Positions 1 to 9,963 of a stretch of 64,000 nucleotides of DNA are shown in pieces. A program made the position numbers and the translations under genes. Origin of the DNA: Fodinicola feengrottensis (GTDB lineage: Bacteria; Actinomycetota; Actinomycetes; Mycobacteriales; HKI-0501). The first letter of the stretch is position 1, and every line of letters begins with the position of its first letter. The notes under the pieces are model-generated. The model saw only the letters and a list, made by a program, of their open reading frames with translations, searched no databases and was not told the origin of the DNA. The stretch spans positions 1 to 64,000 of the forward strand of contig NZ_WOTO01000031.1 in assembly GCF_010993775.1 (NCBI RefSeq), read 5' to 3'.

Positions 1-187
1 TCGTTCGAGAGGGCGACTCATGTGGCGGAGGGCCACTGGTGGCGCATCCTGTTGAGGCGAGTGAAGCTGATGAACCCGATCCGAGGCGGAGCTCGGTCCG
101 GCTCCGGGTGTTCCGGGTCCTGGTGGTCCCTACGGGGAGTCCGTCGAATACGGCCAGCCGCTGTTCGTGATCGCTCCGGCGGCCTGA
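1..187 (+). pseudogene. accB: biotin carboxyl carrier protein of acetyl-CoA carboxylase, 3' end, frames broken
   Basis: The last codons before the TGA at 185-187 read VEYGQPLFVIAP, the usual C-terminal end of a biotin carboxyl carrier protein. Bases 61-81 read VKLMNPI, matching the biotinylation motif MKLMNPI with Val in place of the first Met; the Lys at 64-66 would carry biotin. The two pieces lie in different frames, so at least one indel falls between 82 and 140, and the sequence upstream of the motif is also degenerate. The gene starts outside the window and is followed 20 bases later by the biotin carboxylase gene, its normal partner. Whether the damage is real or consensus error at a contig end cannot be settled here; the intact neighbour favours error. 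Confidence 0.6.
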
Positions 188-207
188 TTTCCCTCTGGAG
201 GATGACA

Positions 208-1559
208 ATGTTCTCGGCTGTTCTGATCGCCAATCGCGGTGAGATCGCGTTGCGGGTCGCCCGTGCCTGCCGTGAGCTGGGCGTACGTACGGTGATGGTG
301 CATTCCACCGCTGATCGCGACTCGCCCGCGCTGCGTCTCGCCGACGAGTGTGTCCACATTGGACCCGCGCCGTCCCGGCGCAGCTATCTTTACCCTCCGG
401 CTATTCTGGAAGCCGCGTTGCGGACCGGCGTCGACGCGATCCATCCCGGCTACGGCTTCCTCTCCGAGGATCCCGATTTCGCCGAGATGTGCGAGGCGCA
501 GGGACTCATTTTCATCGGCCCGCCCGCACACGTGATGAGCCGGCTGGGCGACAAGGCGCAGGCCCGCGAGGTGGCCTCGGCGGCCGGCCTGCCGGTGCTG
601 CCGGGTAGCTCGCGGGCTGTCGAAAATGGTTTGGAGGCCAAGGAAATCGCTGAGCGGATCGGATATCCGGTCATCATCAAGGCGATTGCCGGCGGTGGCG
701 GGCGGGGAATGGCGGTCGTGCGCGCTGGCCGTGAGTTGGCCCGTGCGTACGCGACTACCCGTGCCGCGGCGCAGGCGACATTTGGCGATGGTCGCGTCTA
801 TGTCGAACGTTTCCTGGAGAGCACTCGGCATGTCGAGGTGCAGATTCTGGCCGATCACCACGGGAATGTGGTCAGCTTGGGGGAGCGGGACTGTTCGGTG
901 CAACGCCGCCGGCAGAAGCTGATCGAGGAGACGCCGGCCACCGGGCTGCCGGCGGGGCTGGCCGAGAACATTTGCGCGGCAGCCGTCCGCGGTGCTCGCG
1001 CCTGCGGCTATGTCGGCGCCGGTACGTTCGAATTTCTGGTCGACGACAAGGGAGATTTTTACTTCATCGAGGTGAATTCCCGGATCCAGGTGGAACATCC
1101 GGTCACCGAGATGGCCACCGGCATCGACATTGTCGCCGAGCAGCTGCGAGTGGCCTCCGGCAGCCCGCTGTCCTTCCGGCAGCAGGACGTGGTGCCGCGC
1201 GGAGTAGCGCTGGAATGCCGGGTCAACGCGGAGGACCCGGACCGGGATTTCCTCCCCACCGCCGGGCTCGTGGACGAGTTCGTGCCGCCGGGCGGCCCGT
1301 TTACCAGGGTGGACACTCATGGCGCGGCCGGTTTGCGGGTGACCGCGGACTATGACTCGCTGCTGGCGAAGGTGATCGTGTGGGCACCGGATCGCGAGCA
1401 GGCGATCGCCCGGATGGAGCGGGCGCTGGACGAGTTCCGGATCAGCGGGCACGGGATTCGTACCACGACTGGCTTCCTCCGCGAGATGCTGGGAAATTCC
1501 TTTTCAGGGACGCGAAACACACGACCTCGCTGGTCTCCGATGTCCTCGATCTCCGCTGA
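208..1559 (+). CDS. accC: acetyl-CoA carboxylase biotin carboxylase subunit
   Basis: Cytosolic ATP-grasp enzyme that carboxylates biotin on the carrier protein, the first half-reaction of malonyl-CoA formation. The N-terminal ANRGEIALRV nucleotide-fold motif (residues 7-16), the glycine-rich ATP loop AGGGGRGM, the segment ERDCSVQRR and the active-site stretch EVNSRIQVEHPVTE are all present, and the length of about 450 residues is normal. ATG at 208 is preferred over 202 because the ribosome site CTGGAGG (195-201) is better spaced. Near 1501 the frame slips in a run of four T; with one more T the protein ends normally as RDAKHTTSLVSDVLDLR and stops at 1557-1559. Without that correction it would read into the transporter that follows. 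It lies directly after the carrier-protein fragment. Confidence 0.92.
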
Positions 1560-3077
1560 CCGGATCCAGCGTGGCCGCTTTGGCTATCCGCGCTGGCTGT
1601 CCACCATCCTGCTGGTCGACTCGTGGGAACGGCTGAGTTTCTACGGCATGCAGGCGATTCTGGTGCTTTACGCGGTGACGCCGACCGCTTCCGGCGGGCT
1701 GGGCCTTCCTGCCGGCGAGGCTGCCGCGCTGTTCGGCGTCTACCTTGGATCGGTCTTCGTCCTGTCCATGCCGGGCAGCTGGGTGGGAGACCGGATTCTC
1801 GGGGAACGCCGTGCCATCCTGCTCGGCGGGGGTCGTCATCGCGGCCGGACATTTCAGCCTGGCGGCGGCTGTTCCGGCGTTGTCGTACGTCGGCCTGATT
1901 CTCATCGCGGTCGGCACCGGTTTGCTCAAACCGAATATCGTCGCTTTGCTAGGCCGGTTCTATCGGGACGACGAGGCGGCCCAGCGGGCCGGCGCGATCT
2001 CGCTCTTCTACGTCACCGGCCAGGTCAGCGCCCTGCTCGCGCCGCTGATCATGGGCTGGCTGGGCGAAGGAGTCAACTGGCACCTCGGGTTCGCCGCGGC
2101 CGGCGTGGGCATGGTGCTGGGAATCGCACAGTTTTTGCTGGGATGGCGCAGCTTCGGCGAGGCCGGCAGGTCGGCCGGCCAACCCCTTCTTCGCACCGAG
2201 CGACGCAAGGCTGGGCTGACCGCGACAGCGGTGCTCGCGGTCATGGCGGTGGCCGTGGTGTTGGACGTGGTTTCCGGCTCTTTCTCGCCGATGCACGTGG
2301 TGGTCGCTTTTGGGATCGTGACACTGATCTTGCCATTTGCCTATTTCTTTGTGCTGATCCGCGGCCGCCGGTGGGGCCGTCCAGATGGTCCGGTTGCGCG
2401 CGTTTTTCTGGCTATTGTTGGCGGTCTCGCTGTTCTGGACGATGGTCGGCCAGGCTGGCTCGATGCTGCCCCTCTTCGCGAAGCAGTCGACCGACCGGGG
2501 CTTCCTCGGGTTTACCTTGCCGGCCAGCTGGTTCCAGTCCGCCATCCCGTTCTTCATGTTGCTGGTGGCGCCGATTTTCGCGTACGCCTGGGTACGCCTG
2601 GGCGCACGGCTGAGCACGCCGGGGAAGTTCGCGCTGGGTCTGTTTTTCGCAGGCGCGAGTTTTTCTTTGATGATGAGCGTGGCTGCGGCGATGGCCGGCA
2701 CCGGCGTCCTCGTCTCACCGTTGTGGCTGGTGGCGGTGTTCTTCCTGCAGGCGTGCGGGGAAGTGGTGATCGGTCCGGTGGCCATGAGCGCGGCCGCCGA
2801 GGTCGCTCCCCGGGAGTATGTCGGCCGGGTGATCGGGTTGGTGTGGCTTTTCAGCGCGCTTGGCGCGGGTCTGGGCGCCCAGGCCGTACGTCTCGGCGAC
2901 GCGTTGCCACCCGACTATTACTATCTTGGTCAGGGCATCGTGGCCCTCGCCGCGGCCGCCGCGATGATGCTTTTCGGGCGGCGGCTGCGGGAGGCCTTCG
3001 CGATTCGTCCGGCTAGCCGGCCCATTGGCCAGCCAGTGCGGGAATCTTCGACCGCGATCGGTCCAGCGCCACACTGA
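1540..3077 (+). CDS. POT/PTR-family proton-dependent oligopeptide transporter, two frameshifts
   Basis: Major-facilitator membrane protein of the proton-coupled oligopeptide (POT) family. Early residues WERLSFYGMQAILVLY match the family motif around transmembrane helix 1, and GLLKPNIVALLGRFY with GAISLFYVTGQVSALLAP matches the PTR2 signature. About twelve hydrophobic segments can be followed across three frames. One shift lies in a G5 run (1828-1832), where one G too many breaks GERRAILLGG from VVIAAGHFSLA; the other lies between about 2375 and 2390. ATG at 1540 overlaps the end of accC by 20 bases, so translation may be coupled, though pairing with acetyl-CoA carboxylase has no obvious metabolic logic. 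The last residues overlap the convergent methyltransferase gene by 65 bases. The substrate may be peptides or another small solute. Confidence 0.8.
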
Positions 3078-3829
3078 AGAGGTAATTGCGTACCGCCACG
3101 GTCACCCGATCGGTCTCGGTCCATTCCCGGTTTTTCCACACGTACATGCGATAGCCACGGCTGGTGAGGTAGTCGACCAGGTCGGTTGCCCGCAGCCCGT
3201 ACTTTCCGACGTGTCGGTCCTCGATTTCCAGCAACAGCGCCGGGGAATGCGCCGCGATGGTCTCGCTGGCTCCTTCCAGGACGGCCAGCTCGGCGCCTTC
3301 CACGTCGATTTTCAGGAAATCCACCTGCCCGACACCGGCGTTCCGGCAGGTCTCGTCGACAGTTGTCACCGGCACGCCCACCTCCTGGTGTGAGGTGAAC
3401 CGTTCGTTCGTTCGGGCCGAGACTGGTCGCGTCCTGTGCCAGGAAGGCCCTGCCACGGATGGGAAATCCCCATTGCCGCGGCACCGTGAGCGGCTGCCAG
3501 CCCGATTCCCGCCCGACCGCGGACCGATGCAGCTGGATGTTCTTGCCGCCAACCAAACGTTTGGTCAGCGCGAGTAACCGGTACGATCCGGTGAGTGGCT
3601 CAAAACTGTGCACCGAGCCGGTTTTTCCGACCAGATGCGCCAACGGGAACGTGTACATACCATAGGCGGCACCAATATCGAAACAGGTGCCACCGGTGGG
3701 AACAACGCTGCGGAGGCCGAGAATTTCGTTCTCGGTAAAAGGGGTCGCGGCGGCCGACATCCGCAGCCCGGACGCCACACCAGCGGTCCGGATGGCGATT
3801 CCTCGCGAGGAGGTCTGAGTTTGCGTCAT
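3013..3829 (-). CDS. FkbM-family SAM-dependent methyltransferase, one frameshift
   Basis: Predicted O-methyltransferase of the FkbM family. The N-terminal half holds the SAM-binding motif DIGAAYGMYTFPLAH and SFEPLTGSYRLL; the C-terminal half holds the hallmark DFLKIDVEGAELAVLEGA. The halves are in different frames. The break is at 3401-3412, where CGTT is repeated three times: removing one 4-base unit restores LGPNERFTS across the join. ATG at 3829 is preferred; a TTG lies six bases further upstream. FkbM enzymes methylate hydroxyls on sugars, polyketides or peptides, and no natural-product assembly gene is adjacent, so the substrate is unknown. A 19-codon reading frame with a strong ribosome site lies 78 bases upstream on the same strand. 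Confidence 0.82.
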
Positions 3830-3907
3830 ACCCAACTGACACGATCAGACACTCTTCACATTGTGTGACGAATCCCACGATCTCGGATCGCGTGTCGCCG
3901 GAACGCG

Positions 3908-3967
3908 TCAGCCGAGGCTGACGCCACGCGTCGCGTTGATCTGGGGAGAGACAGTGGCTCGGGACAT
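3908..3967 (-). CDS. possible 19-residue peptide upstream of FkbM methyltransferase
   Basis: ATG at 3967 is preceded, seven bases away, by a near-ideal ribosome site GGAAAGGAG (about 3975-3983). The frame reads MSRATVSPQINATRGVSLG and stops at 3908-3910. Its stop overlaps an inverted repeat CGTCAGCC-GA-GGCTGACG. It lies 78 bases upstream of the methyltransferase start on the same strand, so it could be a leader peptide, a small modified-peptide precursor, or chance. There are no cysteines and no recognisable precursor motif. Support is the ribosome site and position only. Confidence 0.4.
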   Translation of the reverse strand: MSRATVSPQINATRGVSLG

Positions 3968-4244
3968 GGTGCGCACTCCTTTCCGTCGTTCGTGCGGATC
4001 GGAAGCTTGTAGTACGACAAGTATGGATCCTGGCGGCCACCCCGAACCCAAGTTGGCTGATGATTCAACGACTCTGGCACGAACGACCGAGGTCCAAAGT
4101 CCCGTCCCGGACACAACTCCGTTATGCAGCCTTACGTAGTGCCTCCCTGACCTGACCAACACCGTTCAGAACCCGCTCGACGAAACTTGCCGCTCCCGAA
4201 CTCCAGCTTCCTCGGTGGGGCCGACAGGTACGTCGAGCCGGCTT

Positions 4245-4299
4245 GAGTGCCGTACTTTATCCCGCACTCGACGCCGAGTGCGGGATAAAGTCCCGCACT
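4245..4299. repeat. dispersed double-hairpin palindrome, copy A
   Basis: A GAGTGC...GCACTC hairpin with central ACTTTATCCC is followed directly by its reverse complement with ATAAAGTCCC. The unit recurs at 29423-29484 and 55222-55283. This copy is slightly degenerate in its left arm (CCGTACT in place of CGGGACT). Confidence 0.85.
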
Positions 4300-4425
4300 G
4301 GATGCTTGTCGCGCGCGCGTCTACTTACGTAATGAAAGCCCGCCACCCACCCCCCACCCTTCTGAAAGGGCGGGGGCTCAAAATTTCACGTCGGTACGAC
4401 AGTTTCGCGCCGCACCCTATGTGGA

Positions 4426-4454
4426 GCTGCACAATCGGAATCCGATTGTGCAGC
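4426..4454. repeat. perfect 29-bp palindrome
   Basis: GCTGCACAATCGGA, one central A, then TCCGATTGTGCAGC. The arms are perfect over 14 bases. It lies about 195 bases upstream of the AfsR-like start. It could be an operator for a dimeric regulator or an RNA hairpin in the leader. Confidence 0.7.
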
Positions 4455-4648
4455 CGCCGTACGGGGGGCCGGGAAAATGCCGCCCCCGAACGAGCCAATC
4501 GCACGCCGCCGACAGTTTTGGCGAGTGGGTCAAACCCCCGAGGGGGCGGATAACCGAGAATATATGACAAAAGCCACAGTTGGTCACGCAAGGTGAAGCT
4601 TGCGTGATTCGCGGCCAGAGTGTTGCGGGCAAATGCCATCATTGCCGC

Positions 4649-7600
4649 ATGCCAGCGCGCCGTCTGGATGTACGGCTGCTCGGTCCGCTGCAGGTGAGCG
4701 TGGACGGGCGGCAGGTGCCGGTGGGGGCCGGGAAACGCCGTGCCCTGCTCGGCTGTCTCGCGCTGCACGGCGGCCAGGTGCTGTCGGTGTCCAGGCTGGT
4801 CGAGGCGTTGTGGGAGGGCGAGCCGCCGGCGGGGGGTGCGCAACCAGATCCAGGTGTACGTTTCGGCGCTGCGAAGGGTGTTCGCAGCGGCTGGCTTGCC
4901 GGACGAGGTGATCCGTACGGACCCGGCCGGCTATCGCCTGCGCCTGCCGGCCGGCAGCCGGGACATCGACCGGTTCGCGGTACGGGTGACCGAGGCCGAG
5001 GGGCGGCTCGCGGACGGGCAGACGGCTGCTGCCGTACGCCACCTCCAGGACGGGCTCGCGCTGTGGCGGGGGCCGGCCCTAGGCGGGGTGGACGCGCCGT
5101 TCGCGGCCGCCGCGGCGGCGCAGCTGGAGGAGCGCCGGATGGCTGCGCTGTGCCTGCGGATCAGCGCGGACCTCGCCCTCGGCCGGCACGCCGACCTGGT
5201 GTTCGAGCTGCGATCGCTGGTCGCCGACCACCCGCTGAACGAGGGCCTCGCGGCCAGACTGATGGTCGCGCTGCAGGGCACCGGGCGGGTCGCCGACGCG
5301 CTCGCCGTCTACCGGGCGACGAGGGGCGCGCTGGTGGCCGAACTCGGCATCGAGCCGGGCGAGCAACTGCGGGACCTGGAGCGGACCGTGCTCGCCGGCG
5401 GAACCACCGACCTGTACGTGCACCGCTGGTGTGGCGCGAAAATCCCCACCAAACGCCCGCGGCAGTCCGCGGTGCCGCGGCCCAACCAGCTCCGGCCGCC
5501 GACCTCGGTGTTTTCGTCGGCCGCACCGAGCAGGTACGCGAAGCCGCCGAAGCCCTGCGCCGCGATGGCCCGGCGCCACCCACGGTGGTGATGGTCGGGC
5601 CGGCTGGCGCCGGCAAGTCGGCCTTCGCGGTGCACCTGGCCCATCAAGTACGAGACGACTATCCGGACGGCGTGCTCTATGCCAACCTCCGCGGCACAGA
5701 GCAGCCAGCTGACCCGTCGGCGGTGCTTGCTGGATTCCTGCGGGCGCTGGGGGTGCCACCGGCGTCCATCCCGGACGATACCGACGAACGCTCCCGGCTG
5801 GCCCGCTCGGCGCTCGCGGACCGCCGGGTGCTGGTCGTTCTCGACGACGCGTCGGGTGCCACCCAGGTGCAGGCATTGTTGCCAGGCACCGGAAGTTGTG
5901 GCGTGCTGATCACCGCCCGTGCGGAGATTCCAGCGGTGGCTGGAAAACGGATCGCGCTGGGGATGCTCGCCCAACCGGACGCGCTCGCGATGCTGGCCGG
6001 TCTCGTCGGCGCCGATCGGCTTGCCGCCGAAACGGCCGCGGCCCAGAGAGATAGTCGCGCAGTGTGGATATTTGCCGCTAGCCGTCCGGATCGCCGGCGC
6101 CCGGCTGGCCGCCCGTCCACATTGGACACTGCAACGGCTGGCGGACGCGTTGGCTGACGAGCACAGCCGGCTGGACGTGCTGGCGACCGGCGATCTGGCC
6201 GTCCGGGCGAGTGTCGAGCTGAGCTTGCGCGGACTGCCCGAGCGGGTACGGGAAGCCTTCGCCACACTGGGACTGCTGCCGGTCGGGGCCTTTCCCAGTT
6301 GGGTGCTCGCGCCGCTGCTGGACACCAGCGCGGCCGAGGCCGCCGAGCTGCTCGACGCGCTGGTGGACGTGCACCTCGTCGAGGCCGACTCCTATCATTT
6401 GCATGATCTCGTACGGCTTTTTTCGCTCGAGAGCGAGCGGCCGCGACGATCAGCGCGCAGCGGCGCCGGATGGCCGCGCTCCGGCTGGTCTGGGCCTGCC
6501 TGGACCTGGCTCGGACCGCGGATACCCGGATGGACCTGGGTTTCGTGGACATACCAGCGGATCCGGCGGTGCGATGGCAGCTGCCGCCGGCCGCACGGGA
6601 TCGGATCCTGGCTGATCCGGCCGGCTGGTTCGGTGCGGATTTCCGGCTGCTGGCCGACGCCGTCGAAATGGCGGTGACCTGGAACCAGCGGTGCTGGCTG
6701 GCTGGCGCTCTCGCCGGCGCGTTGGCCAACTACTGCGAAATCAACGCTTTCTACGACGATTGGCGGCGGACCCACGAAACGGCGCTCGCGGCGCTGGCGA
6801 TCGCCGGGCCGGCGAGCACCGAGGCCACCACCGATCTCGTGGTGGAAATGGCGTTGCTGCGCAATCTCGGCGAACTGCACACCATTGAGGACCGGTACGT
6901 GAAGGCGGTCGGCTATTTCGAGTCGGCGCTGGCGATCGCCGTACGGCTGGAAAACTCCGACTACCAGGGCGCCGCACTGTCCGGGCTCGGCTATCTTTTC
7001 CGGATCCTCGGCCGGTACGACGAGGCCGTCCGGTCTTTCGCGGCGGCCAGTGACATCTGCTTGGCGACCGGAAACCGCAGCGGTCTGGTCTACGCACAGC
7101 AGGGCATCGCCACGATTCACCGGGAACAGGGCCGGCTCGACCAGGCCGAGCGATGCCTGCAGGCGTCCCTCGCGCACTGCCGGGAGCCACTGTATTTACA
7201 TGGTCTCACCCAGTGCCTGCGTGGTCTCGGCGCGATTCAGTTGGCCCGCCGCGAAATCGCGCCGGCCATCGAGACGCTGACCGCCGCGAGCGAGGCCGGC
7301 GCGAAACTCGGCGCGGTGGACGCCACCCATTCGCGGCGCTGGCTGGCCGAGGCCCGGACCCGCAACGGCGAGCCGGCGGTCGCACTGTCCATCTTGGACG
7401 GTTGCCTGCGGGTGTACGGGGAGAAGGGCCACACTTTCGGGCTGGGCATGACCTGGCACAGCATCGCCGGTGCCCGGCTGGCTGCTGGCGACGCGGCGGC
7501 CGGGGCCGAGGTGGCGGCCCGTTCGGCCGTACGCATCTGGGAAAGCCTGGGCACCCCGTACGCGCTGGCCGAGACTTTGGTCGTACTAGCCGAAATCTGC

Positions 7601-7726
7601 CGTCAGCGTGCCATGCCCGCCGTCGCTGAGCGGACGGCTCGGCAGGCGGCGGACATTCGGGAGTCGCTCGGCATCGAGCCACTCTCATCCCACCGCAATA
7701 ACCAGACAGGACCTGGTCAGCTGTAG
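4649..7726 (+). CDS. AfsR/SARP-family regulator (winged helix, BTAD, NB-ARC ATPase, TPR), four frameshifts
   Basis: Large cytosolic transcription activator of the AfsR type. In order: an OmpR-like winged-helix domain (LDVRLLGPLQVSVDG to about residue 95), a bacterial transcriptional activation domain (to about 250), an NB-ARC ATPase with Walker A VGPAGAGKS and Walker B RRVLVVLDDA, and a C-terminal tetratricopeptide region (LGYLFRILGRYDEAVRSFA and similar). Shifts lie in the G6 run 4831-4836, between 5430 and 5500, near 6045 (GAGAGA) and near 6440; each time the same protein resumes in another frame. Total length of about 1020 residues is normal. Such proteins often switch on secondary metabolism after Ser/Thr phosphorylation, but the nearest genes are not a biosynthetic cluster, so the target is unknown. 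It ends convergent with the NlpC/P60 gene. Confidence 0.85.
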
Positions 7727-8268
7727 TGGTAGTAGCCGACCAGGTCGCTGCCGAGTGAGTCGGTACGGATAAAGGTGCCGGTGTGCGAGGCATTGATCAT
7801 CTTGCCGCCACCGATATACAGCCCGACGTGATGCGTGTTGCTCAGCGTACCGAAGAAAACCAGGTCGCCGGCCACCGCGTTCGCCTTGCTCACCTTGTGC
7901 ATCCGGGCCAGCTGGCTGTCGGTGTTGCCGGCGCCCAGCACGTCCTTGCCCCACGCCCGGGCGTAAACCCAGCGGGTGAAGCCGGAGCAGTCGACTCCGG
8001 TGGTGACGTTCGCCCGGCACGGCTTTGGACCGGTGTAGCCGGAGCAGGTTCCCTTGCTCGGCCCGTATTTCGAGCCGTGACCGCCGCCCCAGGAATACGG
8101 CACCTTGCCGCCCTTCCAGGGTGCGACCGCCTTGGTCGCCTGGATGTCCTTGGCGATCGAGACGGCGGTGGCTTGATGGGTCGCCGCCGCGACCGGTGCG
8201 GTGGGCACCGCGACAAACCCGAAGGCCAGCGCCGCGCCGAGGATGGCTGTGCAGATTGCCTTGCGCAT
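7717..8268 (-). CDS. secreted NlpC/P60 cell-wall peptidase
   Basis: 183 residues. A Sec signal peptide (MRKAICTAILGAALAFGF then AVAAA, cleavage near residue 29) precedes an NlpC/P60 papain-like domain. The catalytic Cys lies in TTGVDCSGFTRWVY, the His in NTHHVGLYIGGGKM, and INASHTGT follows. These enzymes cut the peptide stems of peptidoglycan outside the membrane. Two extra Cys (KGTCSGYTGPKPC) could form a disulfide. ATG at 8268 starts the signal peptide; the last codons overlap the end of the convergent AfsR-like gene by 10 bases. Confidence 0.9.
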   Translation of the reverse strand: MRKAICTAILGAALAFGFVAVPTAPVAAATHQATAVSIAKDIQATKAVAPWKGGKVPYSWGGGHGSKYGPSKGTCSGYTGPKPCRANVTTGVDCSGFTRWVYARAWGKDVLGAGNTDSQLARMHKVSKANAVAGDLVFFGTLSNTHHVGLYIGGGKMINASHTGTFIRTDSLGSDLVGYYHYS

Positions 8269-8385
8269 GAATCCACTTCCCTTCCCTCATGGGGTACCGC
8301 TGACATCACCTTGCCGAATGGCTCTTTATAAACGCTGAATCGCGGCCGTTGACGACGTTGGAAAGACCGCCCTTAGGCTGCTCAC

Positions 8386-9210
8386 GTGAGAGTCGCTGAC
8401 GTCGTCGACACCGTGCACGGGTGGTATCCACCGGAGACCGCCGAGTCCTGGGACGCGGTTGGGCTGTCCTGCGGCGACCCGGACGCGAGGGTCCACCGGA
8501 TCCTGCTGGTCGTGGACCCGGTCGCCGAGACCATCGCGGAGGCGAAGGAGAACGGCGTCCAGCTGATGATCAGCCACCATCCGCTGCTGCTGCGGGGAGT
8601 CCATTCGGTGGCCGCGTCCACCCCGAAGGGCAGCCTGGTGCACCGGCTGATCTCGGACCGGATCGCGCTGCTCACCGCGCACACCAACGCCGATGTGGCC
8701 AACCCGGGCGTGTCCGACGCGCTGGCTGCTCGGTTCGAGCTGCGGGACACCCGCCCGCTGGTAGCGGCCGCGGTCGGTGGCCACGGCCGGGTGGGGGATC
8801 TGCCGGCGCCGCTGCCATTGCGGGATTTTGCCCAGCTGGCCGCCAAAGTGTTGCCGGCGAGCGCGGTGGGCGTACGAGCCGCTGGTGATCCGGACCGGCT
8901 GATCCGGCGGGTAGCCGTCTGCGGTGGTGCCGGTGACAGCTTCCTGGCCGATGCCACGGCAGCTGGGGTCGATGCGTACGTCACCGCCGACCTCCGTCAT
9001 CACCCGGTCTCCGAGCACCTCGCGGCGGGCGGGCCGGCGCTGCTGGACGTGGGGCACTGGTCGAGTGAGCGGCCGTGGCTGGATCAGTTGGCCGCCCGGT
9101 TATCGGCCACCTTCGGCGCGCGCGTCGGTGGCTCCGGCGATGCCGCTACGGTGAAGGTCCTTGTATCGGACCGGGTCACTGACCCCTGGACCGTGCACGC
9201 TCGACGATAA
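8386..9210 (+). CDS. Nif3-like dinuclear metal-centre protein
   Basis: 274 residues of the Nif3/YbgI/YqfO family. Metal-binding motifs are visible as MISHHPLLLRG, LLTAHTNADVANPG and the C-terminal LLDVGHWSSE. Members form toroidal hexamers with a two-metal site, and their reaction is uncertain. The start is GTG at 8386. It heads a tightly packed operon with the zinc-ribbon, RNase H and GNAT genes, the same order as M. tuberculosis Rv2230c-Rv2229c-Rv2228c, which supports the assignment. Confidence 0.92.
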   Translation: MRVADVVDTVHGWYPPETAESWDAVGLSCGDPDARVHRILLVVDPVAETIAEAKENGVQLMISHHPLLLRGVHSVAASTPKGSLVHRLISDRIALLTAHTNADVANPGVSDALAARFELRDTRPLVAAAVGGHGRVGDLPAPLPLRDFAQLAAKVLPASAVGVRAAGDPDRLIRRVAVCGGAGDSFLADATAAGVDAYVTADLRHHPVSEHLAAGGPALLDVGHWSSERPWLDQLAARLSATFGARVGGSGDAATVKVLVSDRVTDPWTVHARR

Positions 9211-9225
9211 GGAGCCGCCACCGCT

Positions 9226-9963
9226 GTGAAGGCTGACCCCGCCGCCCAACGCCGGCTTCTGGACCTGCAGGCGATCGACACCGCGCTCGGCCAGCTGGCG
9301 CACCGCCGTGGCGCGCTGCCGGAGCTGGCAGAAATCGCCGACGGTACGAAGCAGTTGACCGGCCTGTCCGACGCGGTAGCCGCCGCGCGCGCTGACGTCG
9401 ACGACCTTGGCCGGGACGTACGCCGGCTGGAGATGGATGTCGAGCAGGTACGCAACCGCGCCACCAAGGACCAGCAGCGGATGCAGGCCGGCGGCCTGCC
9501 ATCCAAGGAGCTGGAGCGGCTACAGCACGAGGTCGACTCGCTGGCCCGCCGGGCGTCTTCGCTGGAGGACGACGAGCTGGAGCTGATGGAGAAGCGCGAG
9601 GAGGCCGAGACCGTGCTGGCCGCGGCGGAGTCGGCCAAGGCGGCGGTGGACACCACGGTGGTGGCCGCGACCGAGCGGCGGGACGCGGCGTTCGTCGAGA
9701 TCGACGCGGAGACCGACAAACGGGGTGCCGAGCGCGCGGCAATCGTCCCGAACATGCCCGATGACCTGCTCAAACTGTACGAGCGAATCCGGTCGACCAG
9801 CGGTATCGGCGCCGCGCTACTGCGGGCTCGGCGCTGTGAGGGCTGCCGGCTGGAGCTGGCCGGCTCCGACTACGCGGCGATCAAGAAGGCCTCACCGGAC
9901 GAGGTGATCCGGCACGAGGAATGCGGCCGGATCCTCGTCAGGACGGACATGTCAGGCCTGTGA
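9226..9963 (+). CDS. coiled-coil zinc-ribbon protein, CdsZ type
   Basis: 245 residues. A long charged coiled coil (about residues 25-165, rich in Leu, Glu and Arg) is followed by a C4 zinc ribbon with CEGCRLEL and, 30 residues later, a HEECGRIL segment. In this segment only one Cys is visible, the CxxC partner being replaced by HEEC. This matches PF02591, the family of M. tuberculosis Rv2229c. GTG at 9226 has AAGGAGC 11 bases upstream. It sits 15 bases after nif3 and its stop overlaps the start of the RNase H gene (GTGA), so the genes are probably co-translated. Confidence 0.88.
   Translation: MKADPAAQRRLLDLQAIDTALGQLAHRRGALPELAEIADGTKQLTGLSDAVAAARADVDDLGRDVRRLEMDVEQVRNRATKDQQRMQAGGLPSKELERLQHEVDSLARRASSLEDDELELMEKREEAETVLAAAESAKAAVDTTVVAATERRDAAFVEIDAETDKRGAERAAIVPNMPDDLLKLYERIRSTSGIGAALLRARRCEGCRLELAGSDYAAIKKASPDEVIRHEECGRILVRTDMSGL

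Larger units (their letters stand above)
3841..4648. other. 808-bp intergenic region with a short ORF and several inverted repeats
   Basis: Divergent spacer between the FkbM gene (minus) and the AfsR-like regulator (plus). Besides the 19-codon frame it contains a copy of the dispersed double-hairpin repeat (4245-4299), a pyrimidine-rich hairpin around 4346-4379 (CCCCC-A-CCC against GGGCGGGGG) and a perfect 29-bp palindrome (4426-4454). Longer open frames here lack ribosome sites and familiar sequence, so I call no other gene. Confidence 0.6.

Noticed and set aside
352..364. GTCCACA-containing palindromes as DnaA boxes of an origin
   Set aside because: They are scattered singly through coding DNA with no cluster, no dnaA/dnaN and no AT-rich unwinding region.
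130..1452. A 440-residue minus-strand frame opposite accC
   Set aside because: Antisense shadow of a highly conserved gene in high-GC DNA; no family features.
22..2613. An 863-residue fusion of biotin carboxylase and a POT transporter
   Set aside because: The join rests on a missing T near 1501; with it the carboxylase ends in its normal C-terminus and the transporter has its own start.
3841..4648. Several 80-110-residue frames in this spacer as genes
   Set aside because: They cross the repeats, lack ribosome sites and show no conserved features.
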